Source of the DNA: Nostoc sp. CHAB 5844
GTDB taxonomy: Bacteria; Cyanobacteriota; Cyanobacteriia; Cyanobacteriales; Nostocaceae
NCBI RefSeq assembly: GCF_020829595.1
Contig: NZ_JAIVFW010000071.1
Location: 1-34,504, forward strand
DNA: 34,504 bases
Direction: 5' to 3'
The notes under the pieces were generated by a model that was not told where the DNA came from, did not search any database, and saw only the letters and a list, made by a program, of their open reading frames with translations. Shown here one piece after another: positions 16,901 through 24,491 of this stretch; the stretch's first letter is position 1, and every line of letters starts with the position of its first letter. Position numbers and translations under genes: made by a program.

Positions 16901-17630
16901 ATACAGTGATAACCCTGAGTTTCAAGCAAGTGCGCGTTATGAGCATCGTACCTCTGCTAGTGGTTCTAATACTGTAATTTCGGCAGCAGCAACAGGGAAA
17001 ATTTCTCGCTCACTCACAGCCTTAGCTCGCTATCAACAGGCAAACTCAGCCAATCAAAAGCTCACAGGTTTAGGGGATACGGTGAACCTGAAATTGGGTC
17101 TAGCCTACCGCGACCCCAGCAATGATAAATTTAATGCTTTGCTGCGTTATGAATACCGAGAAAATCCAGCAGTTATTCCTGACACGATTCTGTTGGGTAG
17201 CGGTACAGGCTCTCAAGACCATACCTTTGCTTTAGAAACTATTTATGCTCCCAATTGGAAATGGGAATTCTACGGTAAGTATGCTTTACGTAACAGTACG
17301 TCCTACTTAGCTAGTGATTTGGTAGGAACGAGTACCGTTAACTTAGCGCAACTTAGAGCTACCTATCGCTTGGGATACAAGATGGATGTAGTCGGAGAGG
17401 CGCGTTGGATAGGTCAATCTAACTATAGTGAGACAGGCTTTGTTGTGGAAACTGGTTATTACTTATCTCCCAACCTGCGTTTAGCTGCTGGATATGCCTT
17501 TGGCAGAGTTGATGACCGAGATTTTTCCGGTGTACGTTCCGCAGGTGGGCCTTATTTAGGGTTAACGTTGAAACTCAACGAATTATTTGAAGGCTTTGGA
17601 CAACAGAAAATTCCCCCACCACACCGTTAG
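13911..17630 (+). CDS. outer-membrane beta-barrel protein with Ig/Big-1-like region, 1239 aa
   Basis: The signal peptide (hydrophobic GAMAGAIAFVLYPAVVKA, cleavage near residue 36) precedes a low-complexity linker, an Ig-like region (~150-245, ILSPTTDSVVDLPATSV), a Big-1/invasin-like domain (~243-350, ESRIPADGRSTATIRGQLID, then VTLTSTAGEF), and ~880 residues of alternating short strands rich in Tyr/Arg/Asn turns (e.g. ARLIAEYAHSTNDSELIG, LTGRYSILGG) that look like a large outer-membrane beta-barrel ending LGLTLKLNELF. The only cysteines are in DCNCDN. AGGAG at 13895-13899, inside the previous gene, is its ribosome binding site. It may anchor or export the neighbouring DUF11 proteins. This is inference; no TonB box or plug domain is visible. 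Confidence 0.75.
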   Translation: MKLKLHSATTFNLRLMGAMAGAIAFVLYPAVVKAQAFIPETENSVQDDFQAPSGLVQSNTEQKLYLPQTSLNNPSINTSTEAHEVDKKNSSPQDQIASSFPDINELAPVEPSLATTKIQPFQPATDIHIPKGLRKIAASVDNQDKSASVSTVIKILSPTTDSVVDLPATSVSVQFSSGSQVELRVNGSLVDSSLVGRTETDNNTNLVTQTWYGISLKAGENLISAQEVDKPESSVTVRIVVRSAPTKLTIETVESRIPADGRSTATIRGQLIDENGNQSNHDAVVTLTSTAGEFVGKDFKPDEPGFQVEAKAGEFTARLRSHLQAQTVTIRATANDLEAFTQLQFETALRPSLLTGVVDVRLGARGTDYYGSFRDFVRPDKDTSTQLDFHSAVFATGALGEWLFTGAYNSSRSLNEDCNCDNRLFRSYQFNEQNYPVYGDSSQIDVVAPSIDSVFLRFERNSKIPNAAPDFFMWGDYNTEEFARTSQQYTSITRQLHGFKTNYNFGNLQFTGFYGNHLEGFQRDTIAPDGTSGYYFLSRRLLVPGSENVFIELEELNRPGTVLNRKQLNRGPDYEIDYDRGTLIFREPILRTDIDSTGQVLVRRIVVSYQYESQDSDSNIYAGRLQYNLSRSLNQESWLGATFVQENQGVRDFQLYGADALISLGRNARLIAEYAHSTNDSELIGKVSGTAYRLEAEGQISNAIQGRAYYRFADTGFANNATISFVPGQTRYGGQLTGRLSPTTNIRAQYDHEDNFGIAPQPLDTFEELFAPRSEAIPGSKVDNSLTTVSAGIQQRLGKATVDVDWIHRHREDRIPINALASDSHQLRSRSANSVRSRLAFPVAKNLTFAAQNELTLSSSADTVYPDRTILGLNWAVMPGVNISLAQQFYSSGQLSGNTITSLNINGEHKLGTDTTLTGRYSILGGANQLTTQGAIGLNNRWTIAPGLRLNLAYEHVFGSFFNRTATGQQYAQPFTVGQAASSIGFESGDSYSVGLEYSDNPEFQASARYEHRTSASGSNTVISAAATGKISRSLTALARYQQANSANQKLTGLGDTVNLKLGLAYRDPSNDKFNALLRYEYRENPAVIPDTILLGSGTGSQDHTFALETIYAPNWKWEFYGKYALRNSTSYLASDLVGTSTVNLAQLRATYRLGYKMDVVGEARWIGQSNYSETGFVVETGYYLSPNLRLAAGYAFGRVDDRDFSGVRSAGGPYLGLTLKLNELFEGFGQQKIPPPHR

Positions 17631-17661
17631 AACAGTTGCGTGGGAGTCGTTGTGTTGGCAA

Positions 17662-17687
17662 AGACGTTGCAGTGCAACGTCTCTACA
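17662..17687. repeat. REP-like hairpin upstream of RAYT gene
   Basis: AGACGTTGCA and TGCAACGTCT form a perfect 10-bp stem with one central base, followed by CTAC. It is one of a family of AGAGACG...CGTCTCT hairpins around and inside the following transposase gene. Confidence 0.75.
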
Positions 17688-17859
17688 GGATAAAAATTTG
17701 GGAAATTGGAATAACTATGACACAACCTAAATTTAAAGATAAATATCAAGTCGAGTCTACTCGTTTAGTAAATTACAATTATGCGGCTAATGGTTGGTAT
17801 TTTATTACTGTTTGTACGAGCGATCGCACCCTTTTTTTGGGAATGTTAATACCAGTCAA

Positions 17860-17887
17860 GTAGAGACGCGAAATTTCGCGTCTCTAC
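17860..17887. repeat. REP-like hairpin inside the RAYT coding sequence
   Basis: A perfect 28-bp palindrome (arms GTAGAGACGCGAAA and its complement) lies 21 bp after the T run. Read in the transposase frame it encodes VETRNFASLR, residues foreign to the RAYT family, so it is an in-frame insertion. Confidence 0.75.
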
Positions 17888-18050
17888 GACTATCTGCAAT
17901 TGGCGAAATAGCCCAAAATTGTTGGGCAGATATTCCCAATCATTTTGATTACACATACATTGATACTTACGTCATCATGCCTAATCACGTACACGGCATC
18001 ATTGTTATTGACCGCCCCAACCCAATCAACGAAAATACCCCACCCAACAA

Positions 18051-18117
18051 TGTAGAGACGTTGCATTGCAACGTCTCCACCCAATGCAACGTCTCCACCC
18101 AATGCAACGTCTCTACA
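18051..18117. repeat. expanded REP-like repeat inside the RAYT gene, 18-bp tandem units
   Basis: TGTAGAGACGTTGCA begins a hairpin whose right arm is present three times as 18-bp tandem units (ATGCAACGTCTCCACCCA type), ending CGTCTCTACA. Because 18 is a multiple of three, it adds the in-frame peptide repeat CNVSTQ to the transposase. Confidence 0.8.
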
Positions 18118-18378
18118 AAATCTGACATTGCCCAACGTCAATTTATGTCAGATATATCCCCTAAAGCTAGTTCTTTAAGCACTATTGTGCGCTCTTATAA
18201 ATCTGCTGTCACCCGTCAGTGTCATAAAAACGGTTATGACAGTTTTGCATGGCAACCACGATTTTATGAACACATTATTCGCGCTGATGGTTCTTTAGAA
18301 AGAATTCGCCAATACATAATTAACAACCCTGCCCAATGGGAAGCAGATAAAAACAACCCCACGAATTTATGGATGTGA

Positions 18379-18406
18379 TGTAGAGACGTTGCATTGCAAT
18401 GTCTCT
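18379..18406. repeat. REP-like hairpin downstream of RAYT gene
   Basis: TGTAGAGACGTTGCA and its near-complement TGCAATGTCTCT (one mismatch) start at the base after the RAYT stop codon. Together with 17662-17687 it brackets the transposase gene. Confidence 0.75.
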
Positions 18407-18437
18407 TTGCGATCGTACTAAATTATAAAAAATATTT

Positions 18438-21400
18438 ATGAAAAGAAAGTTAAAAAATATACTACTCAACAGCAACCCACGACAATTAATTACTAGCCTT
18501 GCCTTTTGTTTATGTATTTTAGGACAGGGAATACAGCCAAGCCAAGCTGAAGGAAGCAAAGAGTTAGTAGCTAGTGGCACTGGCTACAGACCTTATCTAG
18601 CATGGTCTTCTAGTGTAACATTAGCAGGAATTCCTTTTAGAACTACACTAAAAGTGTATGTTGAACAAGGAGAAATTGTTTATCTTGGCTCCAGCGTTCA
18701 CAATAACACCCAGGATATCGTCTATCGCAGTCCCTTCAACGGTCAAAATGGCTCTTGTGATGTTATTAATACTGGTTCAGGTTTCATTGATACCCTAGCC
18801 AAAGAAATTGCTGGGCCTGCTCCTTTAACTGTTGGTGGTTATACACCTTGTCAATTCACTGCTACAGAAACAGGAATTTATGAAGTAGAGTTTCGTTCCC
18901 AAACTCCCAATAGTACGTCCAATCCTACGCCTGTGACTACAACCGCAGAATTTTCTGGAATTAATCAGAGAGCAACTGTCGCAGCTTGGGATATTACAGT
19001 TAGTCGGAATGGTGTAGCTCAACCAGGGCGAGTATTTGCCAACTATATTGCCTTGAATATGGGTGAAAATGCTGGTGTAAATGGTGCGCCCTCTGATTTA
19101 CGGCTTAATTCGCAGCTATTTATTCAAACAAAAGATGGATATCGCTATCGAACAGAAATGAATGGTCTTGATCCCTTTGGCTTTATATTTTTTGCTAATA
19201 GCCGGGGGTATGTTGATAGTACGAATAGTTCTACACTCTATCACTCCATAACTTCTCCGTCTAACAATACCCTTAACTTTGACGGTAACGTTAAAGTTCA
19301 ACGTCCCGATGTAGTTGATACCGCGACTGACATTACCCATTTAGTTTTCTTTAATCGCCCTGCAACAGAAACACTGGTTGCTTTAGCAATTCCTTTAGCA
19401 GCAACACCACCAGTTATACCTCAAAATTTCCTCTTTACTGGTGGGACTGGTGGTAGTGGTAATCAAACTTTTGTGGGTGTGGGAGGTAATTTTAGTTTTA
19501 ATGCGACTTCTGGCGGTAGTTATCAAATTATTATTGATACCAACACAGATGGCATTTTCGATCCTAGTGTAGACCGAGTACTACAGAATGTGATGCTTTC
19601 TGGTCAAAATGTTGTGCCTTGGGATGGTAAAGATGCAAGTGGAGTCAACCTACAACCTCGCCCAGGAAATCTGCCATATAATGCCCAAATTACCACTAGA
19701 GGAGGTGAATATCATTTCCCCTTACTAGATGCGGAGAATAACTCTTTAGGATTTAAGATTACTATGGAAAATCCCCCAGGAGCGTTTCCTAACTTTCAAG
19801 ATCAGAAAGGGCAAAATATTGGGACTTCCACTGTTTATTACAACGATAGTAATTATACTACTGCCAATGGAACACCTATAAATTTAGATGGCACAGGAGC
19901 TACTAGCCCTCAGAATGCTTCTAGAGGTATCAATAGTGCTGGAGGCGAACATGAATTTAGTAGCAGGTATGGCGACTATAAAGGGATTGACACTTGGACT
20001 TTCTTCCCTAGCCAAGCAGTATTCACCAATCTGGTAATTACAACAGATAGGCAAGCTAATGTCAGAGGTACTAAATCTGTTCGCTTTCTCACGGACAATG
20101 ATAGTAGTAATACGCTGACTGTGGGCGATACCATTCAATACACCATAATCTATTCAAACTTAAATCCAGGTAATAGCGACGCTATTAATTTCGTTATTAA
20201 TGATACCTTGCCGAGTCAGCTAACTTTTGTGAGTGCGGCAATTACTAGTGCTACTGCGGGAAATAACATCACACTTAATCCAAATTACAACGGATCTGGT
20301 GCGTTGACTAATTCAGGTACTCTGCGTGTAGGTGATGCGATCGCAATTACAATTACTGCCACAATTAATAATGCTAACAACGGGAATGCCATCAGTAACC
20401 AAGCAAGTGCTACCTTTAGTACGCCAGATAATCCTTCTGTGACTGCTGGTACTGTGGTGACAGATGCAGATTCTGCTGGCTCTAATACTAACGTTCCCAG
20501 TACTGATGGTTACGTTATACAGATTGCTAATGATGGTGTGAATACAGGTAACAATCCTGGTAATACGGGAGATGATGAGCCTACGTTATTCGCTGTGGGA
20601 AATATTCTTAAATACACAGTTTCGCCATTAGCTGGTAGAGTCATTATCAATGAAGTGCTTTACAACGAAACCGGCTCAGGGAATACTGCTGCTACGAACG
20701 ATGAATTTATTGAACTCTACAACGCTTCTTCCTCAGCTGTTGATTTGAGTGGTATCAAGTTAGCAGATGGTAATCTCATAGCTAATAGTCTTGAAAGCTT
20801 ATCAAATAGAATTGATTACACATTCCCTATTGGTACAATTTTACAACCAGGACAATATGCTGTGATTTGGATAGGTTCTGAAAACGCTAATACTCAAGCT
20901 ACAGGAGCAGCTTTTCAACGTGGGTTAGGGTTTTCGACTAGACTTACTAACGGTGGTGATGATGTCTGGTTATACGATAGTCAAAATCAGATTATTGATT
21001 ACATGGCTTATGGTACAGGCAGTGCTATTAACACACCCCCGCCAAGTTCTCTCAATCTTTGGGACAACACTTATCAATCTTCTTTAACTGGGGCTAGTGA
21101 TGGTCACTCTATTAGCTTAACTCGGAATGGCAACGATACTAATACTAGTGCTTGTTGGGAAAGAACAACTAGTAACGATGCCAGCAGTAGATGTCCTAAT
21201 TATTTACAAACTAGAGATACTGAAGATACTGGTAGTACAGCTGCTCGAATTACGAGCGTTGGCAAAAATAACAATGGTACTGCCAAGCTACTTTTAGTCA
21301 AACGCATTACCCGCATTAATAGCAATAATTTAACTGATATTGTAGATGGTCAAAGTAATGTGGCTACAAGCGCTAACAATTATGTGCCAGCGCCTTATGA

Positions 21401-21881
21401 TGTGGATGATAATGATCCTAAATGGCCTAGTAACTACTTGCAAGGACATATCAATGCTGGTGCTGTCAAGCCAGGAGATGAACTGGAGTACACTATCTAT
21501 TTTCTCTCACAAGGTCAAAGTAGCGCCACAAATGTGAAATTCTGTGATTTAGTCCCAGCTAATAGCACTTTTGTTCCCACAGCTTTTAATGGTTTATCTC
21601 CTACTGATGGTGGTTCAGCAGGAGCTGATCAAGGTATTGCACTGGCTGTTGGTTCTACTACACCTACTGTCTATTTCAGTAATGCAGCAGATTCCGATCG
21701 CGGAGTTTTTTACGCAGCTAATGATTCATCTACGCCTACATATTGTGGTAGTAATACGAATGGGGCTGTAGTAGTTAATATTACAAAAGCTTCTGTCTTG
21801 CCTAATTTACCTGGGGCGACTGGACAAGGTACGCCAGCTAATTCTTATGGTTTTATTCGTTTCCGTGTCAAGATAAAGTGA
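18438..21881 (+). CDS. secreted DUF11 protein with lamin-tail domain, 1147 aa
   Basis: A signal peptide (LITSLAFCLCILGQGIQPSQ, cleaved after QAEG or just before it, near residue 36-38) precedes a ~500-residue N-terminal region with a FlgD-like strand (LSGQNVVPWDGKDASG) and a DTNTDGIFD calcium-loop-like motif. A DUF11 repeat lies at ~537-680 (TKSVRFLTDNDSS, then LTVGDTIQYTIIYSN), a lamin-tail domain at ~733-905 (GRVIINEVLYNETG, then NDEFIELYNASSSAVDLSG and QIIDYMAYGTG), and a second DUF11 repeat at ~948-1147 (AKLLLVKRITRINS, then KPGDELEYTIYFLS). No anchor is visible. Lamin-tail domains in secreted bacterial proteins often bind or accompany nucleases or adhesins. It is the last secreted protein of the cluster; RAYT separates it from the barrel gene. 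Confidence 0.8.
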   Translation: MKRKLKNILLNSNPRQLITSLAFCLCILGQGIQPSQAEGSKELVASGTGYRPYLAWSSSVTLAGIPFRTTLKVYVEQGEIVYLGSSVHNNTQDIVYRSPFNGQNGSCDVINTGSGFIDTLAKEIAGPAPLTVGGYTPCQFTATETGIYEVEFRSQTPNSTSNPTPVTTTAEFSGINQRATVAAWDITVSRNGVAQPGRVFANYIALNMGENAGVNGAPSDLRLNSQLFIQTKDGYRYRTEMNGLDPFGFIFFANSRGYVDSTNSSTLYHSITSPSNNTLNFDGNVKVQRPDVVDTATDITHLVFFNRPATETLVALAIPLAATPPVIPQNFLFTGGTGGSGNQTFVGVGGNFSFNATSGGSYQIIIDTNTDGIFDPSVDRVLQNVMLSGQNVVPWDGKDASGVNLQPRPGNLPYNAQITTRGGEYHFPLLDAENNSLGFKITMENPPGAFPNFQDQKGQNIGTSTVYYNDSNYTTANGTPINLDGTGATSPQNASRGINSAGGEHEFSSRYGDYKGIDTWTFFPSQAVFTNLVITTDRQANVRGTKSVRFLTDNDSSNTLTVGDTIQYTIIYSNLNPGNSDAINFVINDTLPSQLTFVSAAITSATAGNNITLNPNYNGSGALTNSGTLRVGDAIAITITATINNANNGNAISNQASATFSTPDNPSVTAGTVVTDADSAGSNTNVPSTDGYVIQIANDGVNTGNNPGNTGDDEPTLFAVGNILKYTVSPLAGRVIINEVLYNETGSGNTAATNDEFIELYNASSSAVDLSGIKLADGNLIANSLESLSNRIDYTFPIGTILQPGQYAVIWIGSENANTQATGAAFQRGLGFSTRLTNGGDDVWLYDSQNQIIDYMAYGTGSAINTPPPSSLNLWDNTYQSSLTGASDGHSISLTRNGNDTNTSACWERTTSNDASSRCPNYLQTRDTEDTGSTAARITSVGKNNNGTAKLLLVKRITRINSNNLTDIVDGQSNVATSANNYVPAPYDVDDNDPKWPSNYLQGHINAGAVKPGDELEYTIYFLSQGQSSATNVKFCDLVPANSTFVPTAFNGLSPTDGGSAGADQGIALAVGSTTPTVYFSNAADSDRGVFYAANDSSTPTYCGSNTNGAVVVNITKASVLPNLPGATGQGTPANSYGFIRFRVKIK

Positions 21882-21971
21882 TAAGGTTTTGCCGATCGCC
21901 ATATCCACATATTCTATTGTGGTGTTAGTCAGAGTATTGCCTCAATTGCTGAAAAACAAATTGCACAGGGT

Positions 21972-22868
21972 ATGGCACAACCAATTCGGATTCTTTTACA
22001 GACGACGATTCCTACTACTGAAGACGACTGGAGCATTTTTCGTTTTTCCATGCTACAGGAATATTTGGCATCTATTCAAGATGAATCGGGAAATTCTTTA
22101 TTTGCAGTTACAGGACGCGATCGCCACTCAGACGCAGAAGGTAATGATCCTATTTTAGGTAGCCTTGACCAATCTGATTTTGACGAACTTTGGTTATTTG
22201 CCTTAGATGTCGGTGAAGGTTTAACAGCAAAGGATGTTGCCGGAATTAATGCTTTTCGCCGACGTGGTGGCGGGATTTTAACCACACGCGATCATCAAGA
22301 CATGGGCTGTTCGATGTGCGATTTAATTGATATTGGCGATATCCATTATTTCAATACCAAAAATCCTGACCCTGATGAATCTCGCTGGAATCGAGATGAT
22401 CCTTACACAACTTATATTTCTTGGCCTAACTATCATTCTGGTGCGAATGGTGACTATCAGAAAATCACTGTTGTTGAGCCTGTTCACGAACTATTAAAAA
22501 ATTCTAATTCATCTTCAGGAGTAATTGAATTTTTCCCTGCACATCCTCACGAAGGAGGTATTGGTATACCTCCAAGTAATCCAAAGGCGCGGGTAATTGC
22601 TTTAGGAAAAAGCTTAGTTACAGGTCGTGATTTTAATTTGATTGTTGCAATTGACCATTACCAAGATACTCAAGGTAATAACTTAGGACGTACTGTAGCT
22701 AACTCCAGTTTTCATCATTTTGTTGATTACAACTGGGATATTACCAAAGGCTGCCCTACTTTTGTCGATGAACCCCCAACAGATGGCATGAAAAACGAGC
22801 CACGCGCTGTAGAAGATATTAAAACTTATGTTCGTAATCTGGCTTTATGGCTGGCAAAAAAAGTCTGA
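21972..22868 (+). CDS. GATase1/ThuA-like fold protein of unknown function, 298 aa
   Basis: I do not recognise a named family with certainty. There is no signal peptide, so it is probably cytoplasmic. The part FDELWLFALDVGEGLTAKDV, then INAFRRRGGGILTTRDHQDMGCS, has the strand-turn pattern of class I glutamine amidotransferase-like or ThuA-like proteins, with the conserved GGG turn. Other notable blocks are HPHEGGIGIPPSNP and SSFHHFVDYNWD; the many His and Asp residues could bind metal or sugar. It begins 90 bp after the lamin-tail gene on the same strand. Its stop codon runs directly into a heptamer array. A link to the surface cluster is inferred only from position. Confidence 0.65.
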   Translation: MAQPIRILLQTTIPTTEDDWSIFRFSMLQEYLASIQDESGNSLFAVTGRDRHSDAEGNDPILGSLDQSDFDELWLFALDVGEGLTAKDVAGINAFRRRGGGILTTRDHQDMGCSMCDLIDIGDIHYFNTKNPDPDESRWNRDDPYTTYISWPNYHSGANGDYQKITVVEPVHELLKNSNSSSGVIEFFPAHPHEGGIGIPPSNPKARVIALGKSLVTGRDFNLIVAIDHYQDTQGNNLGRTVANSSFHHFVDYNWDITKGCPTFVDEPPTDGMKNEPRAVEDIKTYVRNLALWLAKKV

Positions 22869-22889
22869 AGTCTGAAGTCTGAAGTCTGA
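22864..22889. repeat. heptamer tandem array, GTCTGAA units
   Basis: About four copies of the heptamer GTCTGAA begin within the stop region of the previous gene. The same heptamer resumes at 23116 beyond the inserted element, showing that the element split the array. Confidence 0.8.
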
Positions 22890-23115
22890 GAGGTTGTTTG
22901 AAAAGTCTAATTTATTACTTCGCCCAGCGATTGGAAATCACGCGCCACTTGCTTCAAGTCGGCAGAGCCGCCCAACGCAGTGGCTTGGCTACACAGGCAA
23001 AACCCACCTGCGTGGGTTTCAAAACCTTAATTTTCCATTAGTCCGCCTACGCGGACTTCGTTTGTGTAGCCGTGAATTCTATTCGCTATTCGCCCAAAAC
23101 TTTTCAAACATCCTC
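22890..23115. mobile_element. MITE-like element, ~226 bp, nested in a heptamer array
   Basis: GAGGTTGTTTGAAAAGT at 22890-22906 and its complement at 23099-23115 form 17-bp terminal inverted repeats with one mismatch. The flanks on both sides read TGAAGTCTGA, the heptamer array. Inside are two small hairpins, AAACCCAC-CTGC-GTGGGTTT and AGTCCGC-CTAC-GCGGACT, and no transposase. The same end sequence occurs at 2978-2994. Confidence 0.75.
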
Positions 23116-23155
23116 TGAAGTCTGAAATGAAGAAACAGATGAAGCATGAAGTGTA

Positions 23156-23175
23156 AAGTATAAAATTTTATACTT
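23156..23175. terminator. AT-rich palindrome downstream of pgk
   Basis: AAGTATAAAATTTTATACTT is a perfect 20-bp palindrome 26 bp after the pgk stop codon (on the minus strand), flanked by further heptamer-like inverted units. It could act as a terminator or RNA 3' end, but it may simply be part of the repeat array. Confidence 0.4.
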
Positions 23176-23200
23176 CATCCTTCACACTTCATACTTCTAA

Positions 23201-24403
23201 TTAAGCCTCATTCAAAGCAGCAATACCAGGCAGAACTTTGCCTTCGAGTAATTCTAAGCTAGCACCGCCTCCGGTAGAGATATGGCTCATTTGGTCAGCC
23301 AAACCTACTTTTTCTACAGCCGCTACAGAGTCACCGCCACCGATTATAGTGGTTGTGCCTGTTTTGCTAATTTCTGCAAGAGTGTGAGCGATCGCTTCTG
23401 TACCGACAGCAAATTTATCAAACTCAAATACACCCATCGGCCCGTTCCAAATTACAGTCTTGCAATCAGCCAAAGCATCTTGGAAGACTTTCACAGAGTC
23501 AGGGCCGATATCCAAGCCCATACCATCGTCAGGAATGTTTTCAATGCTGACAGTGGTTGCATTGGCATCGGGGGCAAACTTATCTGCTGCTACTACATCT
23601 GTAGGTAGCAAGAAGGTAACACCTTTTTCCTGAGCTTTTGCTTCCAAAGATTTCGCTAGTTCTAGCTTGTCTTCTTCCACCAAAGACTTACCGACATTCA
23701 AACCACGGGCTTTGTAGAAGGTGAAAATCATCCCACCACCAATGATCAGCTTGTCGCACTTCTCTAGCAGAGTTTCGATAACGCCGATTTTGCTAGAAAC
23801 TTTGGAACCACCCACAATTGCTGCCAAAGGACGTTGGGGACTTTCAATCGCGCTTTGCAGGTATTGCAATTCTTTTTCGATGAGATATCCAGCAACGGAA
23901 GGACTCAGATAATGAGTCACACCTTCTGTAGAAGCATGGGCGCGGTGTGCTGTACCAAAAGCATCATTTACGTAAAAATCAGCATTAGCTGCTAGTTTCT
24001 TCGCAAATTCTGGATCGTTCTTCTCTTCTTCTTTGTAAAAGCGGACATTTTCTAGTAACAGTACTTGGCCATTTTGTAAAGCCGCTACTTTAGCCGCCAC
24101 TTCATCACCAATAGAGTCATCAGTTTTAACGACTTCTTGCCCTAACAACTCAGAAAGACGCTTGGCAACAGGTGTTAGGCGCAGTTTCTCATCCACACCT
24201 TTGGGACGACCAAAATGGCTTGCTAGAATGACCTTAGCGCCCTTCTGCGTCAAATCTTTGATGGTTGGTAGAGCGGCGCGAATGCGAGTATCATCTGTGA
24301 TGTTGCCTTGGTCATCCACAGGCACGTTAAAGTCAACTCGCACGAAAGCACGTTTACCAGAAATATCAGCCGCAGATAAACTTGCTAAAGTTTTTTTGGA
24401 CAC
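23201..24403 (-). CDS. pgk: phosphoglycerate kinase
   Basis: A 400-residue glycolytic and Calvin-cycle enzyme that interconverts 1,3-bisphosphoglycerate plus ADP and 3-phosphoglycerate plus ATP in the cytoplasm. The N-terminal signature [30 protein letters not shown] and [20 protein letters not shown], the hinge region [12 protein letters not shown], and the C-terminal nucleotide site [16 protein letters not shown] with [13 protein letters not shown] are all present, and the length is normal. The frame extends to a TTG at 24409, but the GTG at 24403 has AGGAGG at an 8-base spacing and gives the family-typical MSKKT start, so I chose it. It is divergent from the UspA gene across 88 bp. Confidence 0.97.
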   Translation of the reverse strand: MSKKTLASLSAADISGKRAFVRVDFNVPVDDQGNITDDTRIRAALPTIKDLTQKGAKVILASHFGRPKGVDEKLRLTPVAKRLSELLGQEVVKTDDSIGDEVAAKVAALQNGQVLLLENVRFYKEEEKNDPEFAKKLAANADFYVNDAFGTAHRAHASTEGVTHYLSPSVAGYLIEKELQYLQSAIESPQRPLAAIVGGSKVSSKIGVIETLLEKCDKLIIGGGMIFTFYKARGLNVGKSLVEEDKLELAKSLEAKAQEKGVTFLLPTDVVAADKFAPDANATTVSIENIPDDGMGLDIGPDSVKVFQDALADCKTVIWNGPMGVFEFDKFAVGTEAIAHTLAEISKTGTTTIIGGGDSVAAVEKVGLADQMSHISTGGGASLELLEGKVLPGIAALNEA

Positions 24404-24480
24404 AGCCAAACCCTCCTGATTGCCTTTTTGTTATCGTTTTGAATGTATAACCATCAAGATTTTACCGGAGTCTGGGGTGC

Positions 24481-24490
24481 GGAGGAGAGA
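24481..24490 (+). promoter_or_regulatory. strong ribosome binding site deciding the UspA start
   Basis: GGAGGAGAGA ends 1 base before the ATG region of the UspA gene, with the GGAGG core 6-7 bases from ATG 24492. It excludes the longer frame that begins at 24420. Confidence 0.75.
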
Positions 24491-24491
24491 T

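Larger units (their letters stand above)
17717..18378 (+). pseudogene. REP-associated tyrosine transposase (RAYT, Y1_Tnp/HUH), frameshifted
   Basis: The frame from ATG 17717 (MTQPKFKDKYQVESTRLVNY, then WYFITVCTSDRT) and a second frame resuming with FFGNV together give a single-domain RAYT. Its HUH motif is YVIMPNHVHGIIVI, and the candidate catalytic Tyr is in IVRSYKSAVTRQ; the C-terminal WQPRFYEHIIR and IINNPAQW are family-typical. The frames join in a run of seven T at 17832-17838, where one more T would restore the reading, so it is a frameshift, polymerase slippage site or sequencing error. Two hairpin repeats are inserted inside the coding sequence (17860-17887 and 18051-18117) and both are translated in frame. 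It interrupts the surface-protein cluster. RAYTs mobilise REP hairpins. Confidence 0.82.

Noticed and set aside
18051-18117. Regular repeat inside the RAYT gene as a CRISPR or terminator
   Set aside because: The 18-bp units are directly tandem with no spacers, are read in frame, and match the hairpin family around the gene.
21889-22158. 89-codon frame overlapping the start of the GATase-like gene
   Set aside because: It overlaps the better supported frame from 21972 and has a composition typical of an out-of-frame reading.
23282-23608. 108-codon frame opposite pgk
   Set aside because: Antisense shadow of a conserved housekeeping gene.
24404-24409. TTG start of Pgk two codons upstream
   Set aside because: The Shine-Dalgarno AGGAGG would be only 2 bases away; the GTG at 24403 has correct spacing and the usual MSKKT start.
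24420-24491. Extra N-terminal residues of the UspA protein
   Set aside because: They read through the GGAGGAGAGA ribosome binding site and have no Usp similarity.
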